From contig DASSDH010000126.1 of NCBI GenBank assembly GCA_035697245.1, forward strand, positions 1 through 7,032: DNA of 7,032 bases. Direction: 5' to 3'. This document shows positions 1 to 5,886 of the stretch, piece after piece. Numbering within the stretch: the stretch's first letter is position 1; each line of letters starts with the position of its first letter. This DNA is from JACVRX01 sp035697245 (GTDB taxonomy: Bacteria; Actinomycetota; Actinomycetes; Jiangellales; Jiangellaceae). The notes below the pieces were generated by a model. The model saw only the letters and a list, made by a program, of their open reading frames with translations. It did not search any database and had not been told where the DNA came from. The translations under genes were made by a program, and so were the position numbers.

Positions 1-1643
1 GTTTCGTGGTGGTCGCTGACCGCCCGGGACACGTGATCGACCACCGCGGTTCCGCGTTCGATCGGGGCCGCGTAGGCGACGATCGCGACCAGGCGCGGGT
101 CGTCGTCCAACGATCCCAGGCTCGCCGCGGCCTTGATGACCTCGGCGCGGATGTCTCCTCCGGGAGCGGACCAATAGCACCGCTGCGCGACCAGCCAGAG
201 GACATCCATCGCGAGGTCCTGATCGTCGAGAGTTCGGCTCCGGTCGGCGAGGTGGACCAACGACTGCAGTTCCGCGGCGCCAGGGATGCGCGGAGCGACC
301 ATCTCTTGGATCCAGGTCATCCGCCCCCGTTCGAGCTCGCCCAGCTCGAGGAGCTCGGCCCGCTGTAGCAGCCGACCCACCAGGTCACGGCGCCCGAGCT
401 CGAAGGCGAGGTCGGCCGCATGCATGAGTCGTCGGCCGCGAGCGCCGACGTCGCCTGAGAGCTCGGCCGCCCGCTCCAGTCCCGCGACAGCGGTGGCGAT
501 CCCGCCCCGGCGCTCCGCGCGCGCGGCGGCAGCCTCCAGCTGTGAGGCGACGTCGTCATCCGTTCCAACAATCGACGCGGCACGGTGCCACGCGCGGCGA
601 TCCGGGTCATCGACCAGGACATCCGCCAACCTTTCATGAGCTGATCGGCGGTCTGCGTCGCTCACCATCTGGACGATCGCTGAGCGCACCAAGGGGTGAC
701 GGAAGCGAAGAGTGGTCGGATCCAGATCGACGAGGCCTGAGGCGGCCGCGTCCTCGAGCGTCTGCAAGTCACCGAGCTTCCTGTCGCCAACCGCAGAGGC
801 ACGGAGGACCTCCTCGAGGTCGCCTGAATCGTTCAGCGCGGCGATGAGGAGCTGTGCCCTGGTCTCAGGACGCAGCTCCTGCACACGAGACGCGAACGCG
901 CGTTCCAACCGTTCGGTGATCGGGAGGACCACCGGGAGCGGAGCCGCGCCCGCGAGCTGATCCGATGCGAGGGCGGCTGGTAACTCGACGAGCGCGAGAG
1001 CATTCCCGGCCGACTCCTCCAGGAGTCGATCGCGCACGGACGCCGGAAGGTCGGGAGCGAGCTCGCCGAGAAGCTCCGTCGCCGCGACCTCGTCCAGACC
1101 CTCGAGCCGCATCTCGGAAAGTCCGGCGACGGACAGGGGGCTCTCGTGCCCTTCGCGAAGCGCGATGAGGAGCGAAACCGGATCCGTTCCCAAGCGGCGA
1201 GCGACGAACGCCATGACCTCCCCCGTGCCGTGATCGAGCCATTGCGCGTCCTCGGCGATCACGAGGAGCCCGTCGTTCGTCGCTTCGTCGGTGAGCAGGT
1301 TCAGCGTCCCGAGGCCGACGAGGAAGAGATCGGGAGGTTCGGCCTCCCTGAGCCCGAACGCCGCCTGGATCGCGTCTCGCTGAGGAGGAGGGAGTCGGTC
1401 GATCCGATCCAGCACGGGGCGGAGAAGTTGGTGCAGCCCTGCGTACGGTAGGTGGGCCTCGGACTGAACGCCGATCGCCGAGAGCACGCCCATACCCCGT
1501 GCTCTCGCGGCGTGCTCGGCCTCGTGCAGCAGCGAGGACTTCCCGATCCCAGGCGGGCCGGTGACCACCAGCGAGCCGCCGCTGCGGACGAGCTCGAGGA
1601 TGCCGTCGATCTCGAGCATCCGGCCCACCAGGGAGGGGGACAT
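1..1643 (-). CDS. LuxR/MalT-like AAA ATPase transcriptional regulator (partial, C-terminus beyond window)
   Basis: This is a large ATP-dependent transcriptional regulator of the LuxR type with an N-terminal STAND/AAA ATPase module (LAL-like). Reading 3'-ward from ATG at 1643, about 547 residues are continuously open to the window edge. It begins MSPSLVGRMLEIDGIL, the usual 'LVGR' lead-in of this family. Walker A is GPPGIGKSS (residues 29-37). A YAGLHQLLRP segment (67-76) follows, then a Walker B-like LLVIAEDAQWLD (126-137). Later comes the RHPLVRSAI segment typical of these regulators, and then alpha-helical TPR-like sequence. An in-frame TGA lies two codons before the ATG, so no longer start is possible. 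GGGGGGAGG ends about 10 nt upstream and is a good ribosome binding site. The expected C-terminal LuxR helix-turn-helix lies outside the window, so the DNA-binding class is inferred from the N-terminal half. A different output domain cannot be excluded. Confidence 0.88.
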   Translation of the reverse strand, partial: MSPSLVGRMLEIDGILELVRSGGSLVVTGPPGIGKSSLLHEAEHAARARGMGVLSAIGVQSEAHLPYAGLHQLLRPVLDRIDRLPPPQRDAIQAAFGLREAEPPDLFLVGLGTLNLLTDEATNDGLLVIAEDAQWLDHGTGEVMAFVARRLGTDPVSLLIALREGHESPLSVAGLSEMRLEGLDEVAATELLGELAPDLPASVRDRLLEESAGNALALVELPAALASDQLAGAAPLPVVLPITERLERAFASRVQELRPETRAQLLIAALNDSGDLEEVLRASAVGDRKLGDLQTLEDAAASGLVDLDPTTLRFRHPLVRSAIVQMVSDADRRSAHERLADVLVDDPDRRAWHRAASIVGTDDDVASQLEAAAARAERRGGIATAVAGLERAAELSGDVGARGRRLMHAADLAFELGRRDLVGRLLQRAELLELGELERGRMTWIQEMVAPRIPGAAELQSLVHLADRSRTLDDQDLAMDVLWLVAQRCYWSAPGGDIRAEVIKAAASLGSLDDDPRLVAIVAYAAPIERGTAVVDHVSRAVSDHHE

Positions 1644-1691
1644 GTCCGCTCATCCTCCCCCCGCGGTACCGAGACGTCTACGCCGCGTCGT

Positions 1692-1862
1692 TCAAGGGAT
1701 GGCCCAAGATCGGCAGGCCTTCTCCACCCGGCGGCTGATCCACGGCAGCATGACCGGTTCGGGGAGCGAACCTGTCCAGGTGAAGCCTCCTCCGACCAGC
1801 TCAGCCGCACTCCGACCGGCCAAGAAATCCGGCATCGGTCGATCCACGCTAAGCCGCGCCAC
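1692..1862 (-). CDS. short hypothetical open frame, possibly a gene remnant
   Basis: A 56-codon frame reads from GTG at 1862 (an in-frame TAA sits immediately before it) to TGA at 1692-1694. It encodes a peptide beginning VARLSVDRPMPDFLAGRSAA, with the later segments FTWTGSLPEPVMLPWISRR and VEKACRSWAIP. Codon third positions are mostly G or C, and the composition is more protein-like than the other frames here. I do not recognise the family, and no ribosome binding site is evident. It ends about 50 bp before the start of the LuxR-type regulator on the same strand, so it could be a tiny co-transcribed gene, the tail of a degraded gene, or chance. An internal ATG (MPDFLAG...) is another possible start. 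Confidence 0.25.
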   Translation of the reverse strand: MARLSVDRPMPDFLAGRSAAELVGGGFTWTGSLPEPVMLPWISRRVEKACRSWAIP

Positions 1863-2479
1863 TTAAGTCTCAGCGGCCGTCGCGGCGGTCGATAGGGGGT
1901 TCACGCCGCTCCTCACCGACGCCACCGGAGGGCGAATCACCCAGCTCGGGTGGACCGAGGCTCCATCCCGAGGACGGTTCGCACCAACAGTTCAGGGGTG
2001 GCGGTCAGCGCTTCCCCCGCCGGGAGCATTCAGCGGTCTTCTGTGCCGTCGGCGCGGTGCTGAGCTTCGGTGCATGCAGCGCGTGGCGAGGTCACTCTTT
2101 CGGCCTAGCCTCAGGATCGCCACGGAGTGACGGGATGCGCCGGTGATCTTCGGCAGGGTTGCAAGACACCGGGGCTGGGTCGAAGAACAGACCCCCCTAT
2201 GGCTGCAGCACGACGACCTGGCCACCTGGCGACTGTGCCGGGGGCGGGATTCACCCGCATAACCATGCACGGCTGTGGTCAGCCAGGAATGTCCGACCAT
2301 GCCGCCGAGGGTGTGCCCGGACCCTTGCAATGATCGCGTAGCAGGCGAACGACTGCGCCCGGGATGGGTATCGCTATCGAATATTGGTTGGGACCACGTG
2401 CCCGACACACTCGCCCCGAGATGAGTGCTTATCCAATCGGACGCCGACTCGATCACGTTCGTGGACGAGAGCCGTTGCT
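1863..2479. other. unassigned stretch, no convincing gene
   Basis: About 600 bp lie between the short frame ending upstream at 1862 and the SnoaL-like gene. A long minus-strand open frame crosses it (1992-2549), but its translation is rich in Ser, Arg and His with no domain-like pattern, and it overlaps the end of the SnoaL-like gene. No tRNA, CRISPR repeat, clear terminator or insertion-sequence end was seen. It may be decayed sequence. Confidence 0.5.
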
Positions 2480-2902
2480 CTATGGCGAAGCTCCGTCCGT
2501 CACACCCACTTGGCGCATGGCGGTGAGTAGGTCGGCTGTTCCCCACCACTCGGCTGCGAGTCCTTCAGCGAACCGGACGATGTGAAAGGCTGCAAACTCG
2601 ACGGCGACGCCCGTGCCTACCACCCCAGCGAAGACGCCCCGGTGCGTGCCTCGCCAGGTCACCCGGGCGGCGACTTTGTTGCCTTCCACGACCGTGTCTT
2701 CGACGACGCCGGTGAGGTCGGGGAAGGCGTCCCGCGCCGATGCCGCCCAGTACTTGAATCCGGCCCGACCGGGCGGCTGGCCGGGCGCCGGGTTGTGATC
2801 AATCAGGTTCTCCGCCATGAGCTCATCCAGAGCAGCGTCGTCGCCGGCGCTCACCGCGGCGATGACAGCCAGGTAGATATGCCGCACATCGTGAACGCTC
2901 AT
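2480..2902 (-). CDS. SnoaL-like ester cyclase family protein
   Basis: This is a 140-residue protein of the SnoaL/NTF2-like fold, most similar in pattern to proteins annotated as 'ester cyclase'. Visible hallmarks are the N-terminal helix (HDVRHIYLAVIAAVSAGDDAALDELMAENLIDHNP), then GRAGFKYWAASARDAFPDL, then the strand run VVEGNKVAARVTWRGTHRGVFAGV and the closing FHIVRFAEGLAAEWWGTADL. The length is normal for a single-domain member. These proteins are soluble and cytoplasmic. Some act on polyketide ring closure, but most members have no known substrate, so none is proposed. The ATG at 2900-2902 gives the family-typical MSVHD start. The ribosome binding site is weak (GCGGGG directly before it). 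The left end of the IS110 element lies 66 bp upstream, so the native promoter may have been separated from the gene. Confidence 0.85.
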   Translation of the reverse strand: MSVHDVRHIYLAVIAAVSAGDDAALDELMAENLIDHNPAPGQPPGRAGFKYWAASARDAFPDLTGVVEDTVVEGNKVAARVTWRGTHRGVFAGVVGTGVAVEFAAFHIVRFAEGLAAEWWGTADLLTAMRQVGVTDGASP

Positions 2903-2967
2903 CCCCGCATGGTGCTCGCTCTGACCACCCAGAGCCAGGTCTAGCCACCCCAGATACTCGTCCTCTT

Positions 2968-2972
2968 CTAAT
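2968..2972 (+). promoter_or_regulatory. left-end half of circle-junction promoter (-10 half)
   Basis: CTAAT at the element's left end forms the last five bases of a -10 hexamer when joined to the T that precedes the core at the right end (T4465 + CT core + AAT gives TCTAAT, 5 of 6 matches to TATAAT). In the integrated copy the flank supplies no good -35 at the right distance. The predicted start, about 7 nt after the hexamer, is near 2979, at the base of the first hairpin of the bridge RNA. Confidence 0.65.
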
Positions 2973-2979
2973 GGCTTCT

Positions 2980-3004
2980 ATCGAGCCTGTTTGGCAGGCT
3001 CGAT
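2980..3004 (+). other. 5' stem-loop of the bridge RNA
   Basis: ATCGAGCCTG and CAGGCTCGAT form a perfect 10-bp inverted repeat around the loop TTTGG. It starts right where transcription from the reconstituted junction promoter should begin. IS621-type bridge RNAs also begin with a hairpin before the two guide loops. There is no following T-tract, so a terminator role is unlikely. Confidence 0.8.
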
Positions 3005-3011
3005 TCCGGTA

Positions 3012-3084
3012 GCGGCCGGCGGGTCAGCACTCTCCTCTTCTGACCCGTGCAGGTCTTGCGGCAGACCGTGCGCCCGCTGGTCGT
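3012..3084 (+). other. target-binding loop of the bridge RNA
   Basis: The basal stem is 12 bp (3012-3023 with 3073-3084, three G-U pairs), continued by GCAC/GTGC (3027-3030 with 3068-3071). The left target guide TCCTCTTCT (3033-3041) is identical to the left flank plus core (2961-2969). The right target guide TTGCGGCAG (3056-3064) is the reverse complement of the core plus right flank CTGCCGCAA (4466-4474). Between the guides is a small apical hairpin, GACC/GGTC (3042-3045 with 3052-3055). Upstream of the left guide, ACTC (3029-3032) also matches the flank (2956-2959) if one flank base, G2960, is bulged. This arrangement, left guide same-sense and right guide antisense with both including the core, is what the IS621 model predicts. 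Confidence 0.85.
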
Positions 3085-3166
3085 GAGGAGGCGAAACCGC
3101 TGCTGGGATGACGTGCCCCGTCTGTTGCGGTGAGCACTTGACCATTAGATCGCCGGCTGTCTCCTC
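3085..3166 (+). other. donor-binding loop of the bridge RNA
   Basis: The basal stem is GAGGA/TCCTC (3085-3089 with 3162-3166) plus GGCGA/TCGCC (3090-3094 with 3150-3154). The left donor guide CTGGGATG (3103-3110) is identical to the element's right end at 4457-4464. The right donor guide CCATTAG (3142-3148) is the reverse complement of CTAATGG at 2968-2974, that is, the core plus left end. The apical stem pairs GTGC (3113-3116) with GCAC (3134-3137) and CCG with CGG inside it. After its eight matches the left donor guide does not continue through the core: RNA ACG faces TCT in the DNA. The left guide's register is therefore less certain than the other three. Confidence 0.75.
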
Positions 3167-3196
3167 CTCGCTGCTGATGGTGTCCGAACCGAAACC

Positions 3197-3202
3197 GGGA
3201 GG
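3197..3202 (+). promoter_or_regulatory. ribosome binding site deciding the transposase start
   Basis: GGGAGG is the only strong Shine-Dalgarno match near the 5' end of the transposase. It lies 4 nt before the TTG at 3207 and 7 nt before the TTG at 3210. The earlier ATG codons in this frame (3108, 3177) have no such site. Confidence 0.6.
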
Positions 3203-3206
3203 CGCG

Positions 3207-4445
3207 TTGTTGTTCGTAGGAGATGACTGGGCCGAGGACCATCACGACATCGAGATCGTTGACGACACCGGCCAGGTGCTGACACGCAGACGACTGCCGG
3301 AGGGACTGGAGGGCATCACGCGGCTGCACGCCCTGATCGCCGAACGCATGCCCGCCCAGTGGGCCGACCTGGAACCCGGTCAGGCAGCCGCCATGGTGAA
3401 GGTCGGGATCGAGAGTGACCGCGGACCCTGGGTGGCCGCCCTGATCATTACCGGTTATGAGGTGTTCGCGATCAACCCGATGTCGGCCGCCCGCTACCGG
3501 CAACGGCACTCCACCTCGGGCGCGAAGTCCGACACCGCCGACGCGCACCTGCTGGCCGAGATCGTGCGCCTCGACCGGGCACACCACCGACCGGTCGCCG
3601 GCAACAGCCACCAGGGCGAGGCCATCAAGCTAACCGCCCGCACGCACCAGAGCCTGGTCTGGGATCGCACCCGACACGTGCTGCGGCTGCGGTCGGCGCT
3701 GCGGGACTTCTTCCCCGCCGCGCTCACCGCCTTCCCCGACCTCGACTCGCCCGACGCACTCGAGCTGCTCCGCCGCGCTCCCGCCCCCGACCAAGCCGCC
3801 CGGCTCACCAAGTCGCGGATCAGCGCCGCGCTGCGACGAGCCAGCCGTCGCGACGTCGACGCCAAGACCGCACAGCTGCAAGCGATTCTGGGTGCCGAGC
3901 AACTGCGACAGCCACCGGTGATCCAGTCTGCCTATGCCGCCATCGTGACCAGCGAGGTCGCCGTCATCGAGGCCCTGAGCACCCAGATCGATCAACTCGG
4001 TGCGGTGGTGAGCGCACATTTTGGCCCACACCCGGACGCTGAGATCTACGCCAGCCAACCAGGCCTCGGCACGATCCTCGCCGCCCGGGTCCTCGGAGAG
4101 TTCGGCGACGACCCACACCGCTTCCTCGATGCCAAAGCACGCAAGAGCTACGCCGGCACCGCACCGATCACGCGCGCGTCGGGCACCAGGAAGATCGTGC
4201 TCGCCCGCTACGCCCGCAACCGACGCCTCGGGGACGCACTGCAGCAATGGGCGTTCTGCTCATTGCGCGGATCACCCGGAGCTCGGGCCTATTACCAGCA
4301 GCTCCGCGACCGGAACATCGGCCACCAAGCCGCACTCCGCCAAGTCGCCAACCGCCTCGTCGGCATCCTCCACGGCTGCCTCAAGACCCAGACCCGCTAC
4401 GACGAACACACCGCCTGGAGTCACCACATGGCAGCCGCTGCTTGA
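3207..4445 (+). CDS. IS110-family transposase (bridge-RNA-guided DEDD recombinase)
   Basis: This recombinase cuts and joins DNA at the core dinucleotide of donor and target under bridge-RNA guidance. From the TTG start it is 412 residues, normal for the family. The N-terminal RuvC-like DEDD domain shows FVGDDWAEDHHD (D7), VKVGIESDRG (E69) and SGAKSDTADAHLLAE (D109, D112). The C-terminal Transposase_20 domain shows QPGLGTILAARVLGEFGD (284-301) and YAGTAPITRASGTRK (315-329), where S325 is the likely catalytic serine. The reading frame is uninterrupted. The start is uncertain: the frame is open to an ATG at 3108, but that lies inside the donor-binding loop. The ATG at 3177 lacks a ribosome binding site, whereas the paired TTG codons at 3207/3210 follow GGGAGG and give the family-like beginning 'MLFVGDDWAEDHH'. 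The stop codon is embedded in the -35 hexamer at the right end. Confidence 0.93.
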   Translation: MLFVGDDWAEDHHDIEIVDDTGQVLTRRRLPEGLEGITRLHALIAERMPAQWADLEPGQAAAMVKVGIESDRGPWVAALIITGYEVFAINPMSAARYRQRHSTSGAKSDTADAHLLAEIVRLDRAHHRPVAGNSHQGEAIKLTARTHQSLVWDRTRHVLRLRSALRDFFPAALTAFPDLDSPDALELLRRAPAPDQAARLTKSRISAALRRASRRDVDAKTAQLQAILGAEQLRQPPVIQSAYAAIVTSEVAVIEALSTQIDQLGAVVSAHFGPHPDAEIYASQPGLGTILAARVLGEFGDDPHRFLDAKARKSYAGTAPITRASGTRKIVLARYARNRRLGDALQQWAFCSLRGSPGARAYYQQLRDRNIGHQAALRQVANRLVGILHGCLKTQTRYDEHTAWSHHMAAAA

Positions 4446-4467
4446 CATCAAAGAACCTGGGATGTCT
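4442..4467 (+). promoter_or_regulatory. right end of the IS with -35 half of the circle-junction promoter
   Basis: TTGACA (4442-4447) is a perfect -35 hexamer. It overlaps the transposase TGA stop and is followed by exactly 17 nt before the position where TCTAAT would form in a circularised element. In the integrated copy the bases at that position read TCTGCC, a poor -10, so the promoter should be silent here. GACATC (4444-4449) and GATGTC (4461-4466) also form a 6-bp inverted repeat within this end. CTGGGATG (4457-4464) is the segment matched by the left donor guide. Confidence 0.7.
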
Positions 4468-4555
4468 GCCGCAAACAGGGAACTCGCTGAACTGCCGATG
4501 TGTGGGTGTCGTCACGTGCGGCCCGCGACGGCTGAACTACTTAGCTTGGTGCTTG

Positions 4556-4723
4556 TCATAGGGGAAGCGGCCGGTTTTCGACCACGGTCTTCATGACGAG
4601 GGTGGAACTGAGACGTTGGACTCCGGGGAGGATGGACAGGCGGTCGTCGTAGACCCGCTGGAAGTCGGGCAGGTCGCGGGTGACGACCCACAACCCGCGG
4701 ATTAAAAGGCCGCAGTACTGCGA
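4556..4723 (-). pseudogene. C-terminal remnant of an Lrp/AsnC-family regulator
   Basis: On the minus strand the sequence reads VVTRDLPDFQRVYDDRLS followed by ILPGVQRLSSTLVMKTVVE and NRPLPL, then TGA at 4556-4558. This is the characteristic end of the effector-binding RAM domain in Lrp/AsnC regulators. Family members are usually about 150 residues with an N-terminal helix-turn-helix. Here only about 45 recognisable residues remain. Homology is lost near 4690-4700, and an in-frame TAG occurs at 4724-4726. No plausible start codon with a ribosome binding site is present. The DNA-binding domain is missing, so the fragment is unlikely to act as a regulator. It is broken about 220 bp outside the right IS end, so the IS insertion did not cause the truncation directly. 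Confidence 0.8.
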
Positions 4724-4881
4724 CTATGCCCCCACTGCATGCCCCACCAGCCCCACCAGTGGACTCATGGTTGACGTCATTTCATGCCACGAACCATGCC
4801 ACGCCGGCTGCTCGTGCCCGCCCGGATCAATCCGGTCGCAGTTCCGCCACGGTCACATGCCGCGCGGCTTAAACACTGCAC
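4724..4881. other. unassigned stretch beside the Lrp remnant
   Basis: About 160 bp lie between the broken end of the Lrp-like fragment and the next open frame. I see no continuation of the Lrp gene in any frame, no IS end, and no clear promoter. It contains the palindrome GCAGTACTGC just before this stretch (4712-4721), the centre of a 13-nt match to 6835-6847 that is probably chance. Confidence 0.4.
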
Positions 4882-5214
4882 ATGACCTCGACGGATGCAC
4901 TCGCCGTTCAACCCCGTACACAGGCGGGCACGCCGATCAGGCGAGCACCACTTATTCTCCAGCGCCTCGCGTACAAATACAGCGGGCCCGCCGTCGTGTT
5001 CCCGAACATGCCAGACCCGCCGCCAGGGTTCGTCACGAGGATCACGCCCGAGCGCATTGGCGGCGTCGGGCCGTGGGAACCCGCCACGCTGATGCACGGC
5101 TTGTCGGCCCAGGCATACGCAGAACAGCTGCGTCGAGGCTCTGTGTCCGCTGCTCGCTCGGCAGGCCGGGGACGTGAGGGGAGCGCATCCCGCCGGCCGA
5201 CCGGGTCGAGTTGA
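4882..5214 (+). CDS. hypothetical protein, unrecognised
   Basis: This is an open frame of 110 codons from ATG at 4882. Its middle part (LQRLAYKYSGPAVVFPNMPD, then PPPGFVTRITPERIGGVGPW, then EPATLMHGLSAQAYAEQLRRG) has protein-like composition and high third-position GC. The last ~25 residues are Arg/Ser/Gly-rich and may read through non-coding sequence. I recognise no domain, signal peptide or membrane segment. No ribosome binding site precedes the ATG, so it would need to be leaderless or start elsewhere. Given the broken genes on both sides, it may itself be a fragment. The opposite-strand frame here (4777-5097) looks less protein-like. Confidence 0.3.
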   Translation: MTSTDALAVQPRTQAGTPIRRAPLILQRLAYKYSGPAVVFPNMPDPPPGFVTRITPERIGGVGPWEPATLMHGLSAQAYAEQLRRGSVSAARSAGRGREGSASRRPTGSS

Positions 5215-5222
5215 TGTGCGGG

Positions 5223-5699
5223 CTATCCTCGGTTCCGAGCGAGGCCGGCAAGCAGGGCGACGACGTCGTCCGGGTGTTCCTGGGGTGTGAGGTGTCCAGC
5301 GCCGGCGAGAACCACCGTGTCGCTGTCGAGCCGGTCGCGGACTGGCCCGCGTAGGTGGTCCGGTGGGAAGAACCGGTCGTGCTCACCGGTGGCCACCATC
5401 CGCGGAGTCGACTGCCAGCGGTGGATGAGTTCGGCGGGCATCGGGCCGGGGGCGACGCTGGTGTGCGCGCACCGGATGATGATCGTCAGCCAGTCGATGA
5501 GCTCGCGGGATGGTGTGTGACTCGGTGCGGACATGTACCTGAGCATCCGTTCGCTGGTGCGCGGGTTGGGCCGCAGGATCCACGGCAGGGTGGACGCCAG
5601 GAGCCGGCCGGTCAGCCGTGCGCGGATGAACCCGGCGGGATCGATGAGCAGCAGACCGGCGATGCGGTCGCTGGGCGTTGCGGCGAGCGCGACCGCAGC
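5223..5699 (-). pseudogene. 5'-truncated alpha/beta-hydrolase
   Basis: The frame reads AAVALAATPSDRIAGLLLID PAGF (about residue 1 of the surviving part), then a lid-like helical region (RLLASTLPWILRPNPRTSER and on), and then the C-terminal catalytic strands. The usual alpha/beta-hydrolase acid and base are visible: Asp in MVATGEHDRFFPP and His in AGAGHLTPQEHP. The stop is TAG at 5223-5225. The N-terminal half, including the oxyanion-hole motif and the G-x-S-x-G nucleophile elbow that should directly precede AAVALAA, is absent. Upstream in this frame there is only a TAG at 5724-5726 after a few non-homologous codons. An ATG at 5546 could in principle give a 107-residue product, but it would lack the nucleophile. 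The gene is therefore judged non-functional. Its substrate cannot be inferred. Confidence 0.75.
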
Positions 5700-5721
5700 A
5701 TGCCGCCGTCCGCGCGGTCGT

Positions 5722-5886
5722 GCCTATGAGCGAGAACATGGCGCATCCGCTGAGTCCCAGGTACGCCTCCGTTTTGCCGCCCGACGTGGGGAAGAAGAGC
5801 ACGGTCGCGGCGGCCACGGGAGCCCCGCCGGGAGCCCACCAGCCGAGCGCCATCCGCCGGCCAACACCCCCCGCTGACCAGCAGGT
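5722..5886 (-). pseudogene. P-loop fragment resembling DrmA/DUF1998-type helicases
   Basis: In one minus-strand frame, from TAA at 5887-5889 to about 5722, the translation contains MALGWWAPGGAPVAAATVLF and FPTSGGKTEAYLGLSGCAMF. The string FFPTxGGKTEAYLGL is, to my knowledge, highly characteristic of helicase motif I in large SF2 helicases such as DISARM DrmA and related DUF1998-type proteins. Those proteins exceed 1000 residues, whereas only about 45 residues survive here. The frame runs on past 5722 through the hydrolase remnant, but there it is Arg/Ala-rich noise. The fragment directly abuts the truncated hydrolase, so a deletion probably joined two unrelated genes. Assignment to DISARM specifically is a guess; a P-loop helicase remnant is the safer call. 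Confidence 0.55.

Larger units (their letters stand above)
2979..3170 (+). ncRNA. IS110 bridge RNA (target- and donor-programming RNA)
   Basis: This RNA of about 190 nt is predicted to bind the IS110 transposase and to base-pair with both the target and the element's joined ends, as established for IS621. Three structural units fit that plan. The 5' hairpin has a perfect 10-bp stem (2980-2989 / 2995-3004, loop TTTGG). The target-binding loop is 3012-3084. The donor-binding loop is 3085-3166. Each loop has a basal stem, two guide segments facing each other, and an apical hairpin. The guides match the actual flanks and the actual element ends (see the loop entries), which a chance fold would not do. 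The 5' end is inferred from the circle-junction promoter. The 3' end is inferred from closure of the donor loop and is uncertain by perhaps 20 nt. Folding was done by eye. Confidence 0.85.
2968..4467 (+). mobile_element. complete IS110-family insertion sequence (IS110 group, CT core)
   Basis: This is an insertion sequence of about 1.5 kb encoding a DEDD transposase, with a long 5' non-coding end as in the IS110 group (the related IS1111 group has the long non-coding end on the 3' side). The boundaries were set from guide pairing rather than terminal inverted repeats, which this group lacks. The left core CT is at 2968-2969, followed by AATGGCTTCTATCG. The right core CT is at 4466-4467, preceded by CCTGGGATGT. 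Removing one core and everything between rebuilds a continuous target, TCCTCTT-CT-GCCGCAA. The transposase is intact and both ends are present, so the copy looks complete. The surrounding genes are partly broken, in keeping with a rearrangement-prone region. Confidence 0.9.

Noticed and set aside
865..1653. Long minus-strand open frame and several plus-strand frames (6-368, 286-639, 1146-1451, 1452-1895) over the regulator
   Set aside because: They are off-frame shadows of the LuxR-type gene. Their translations are Arg/Ser/Pro-rich with no domain pattern, whereas the frame from 1643 has Walker motifs.
1992..2549. 185-codon minus-strand open frame upstream of the regulator
   Set aside because: It overlaps the end of the SnoaL-like gene, lacks a ribosome binding site, and its composition is not protein-like.
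2980..3004. Perfect 10-bp hairpin as a transcription terminator
   Set aside because: There is no T-tract, and its position at the predicted start of the bridge RNA explains it better as the RNA's 5' stem-loop.
3024..3611. Antisense open frames over the IS (3024-3611 and 3630-4247, minus)
   Set aside because: They are shadows of the transposase and the bridge RNA with no family resemblance, a common result of high-GC codon use.
4510..4530. Hairpin CGTCACG/CGCGACG downstream of the Lrp remnant as a terminator
   Set aside because: The stem is short with a G-U pair and is not followed by a T-tract on either strand.
4709..4721. GCCGCAGTACTGC also present at 6835-6847
   Set aside because: A single 13-nt repeat is expected about once by chance in a GC-rich window this size, and neither copy sits at an element boundary.
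5383..5853. 156-codon minus-strand frame as one protein
   Set aside because: Only the first ~45 residues look like a protein. The rest is an off-frame reading of the hydrolase remnant.
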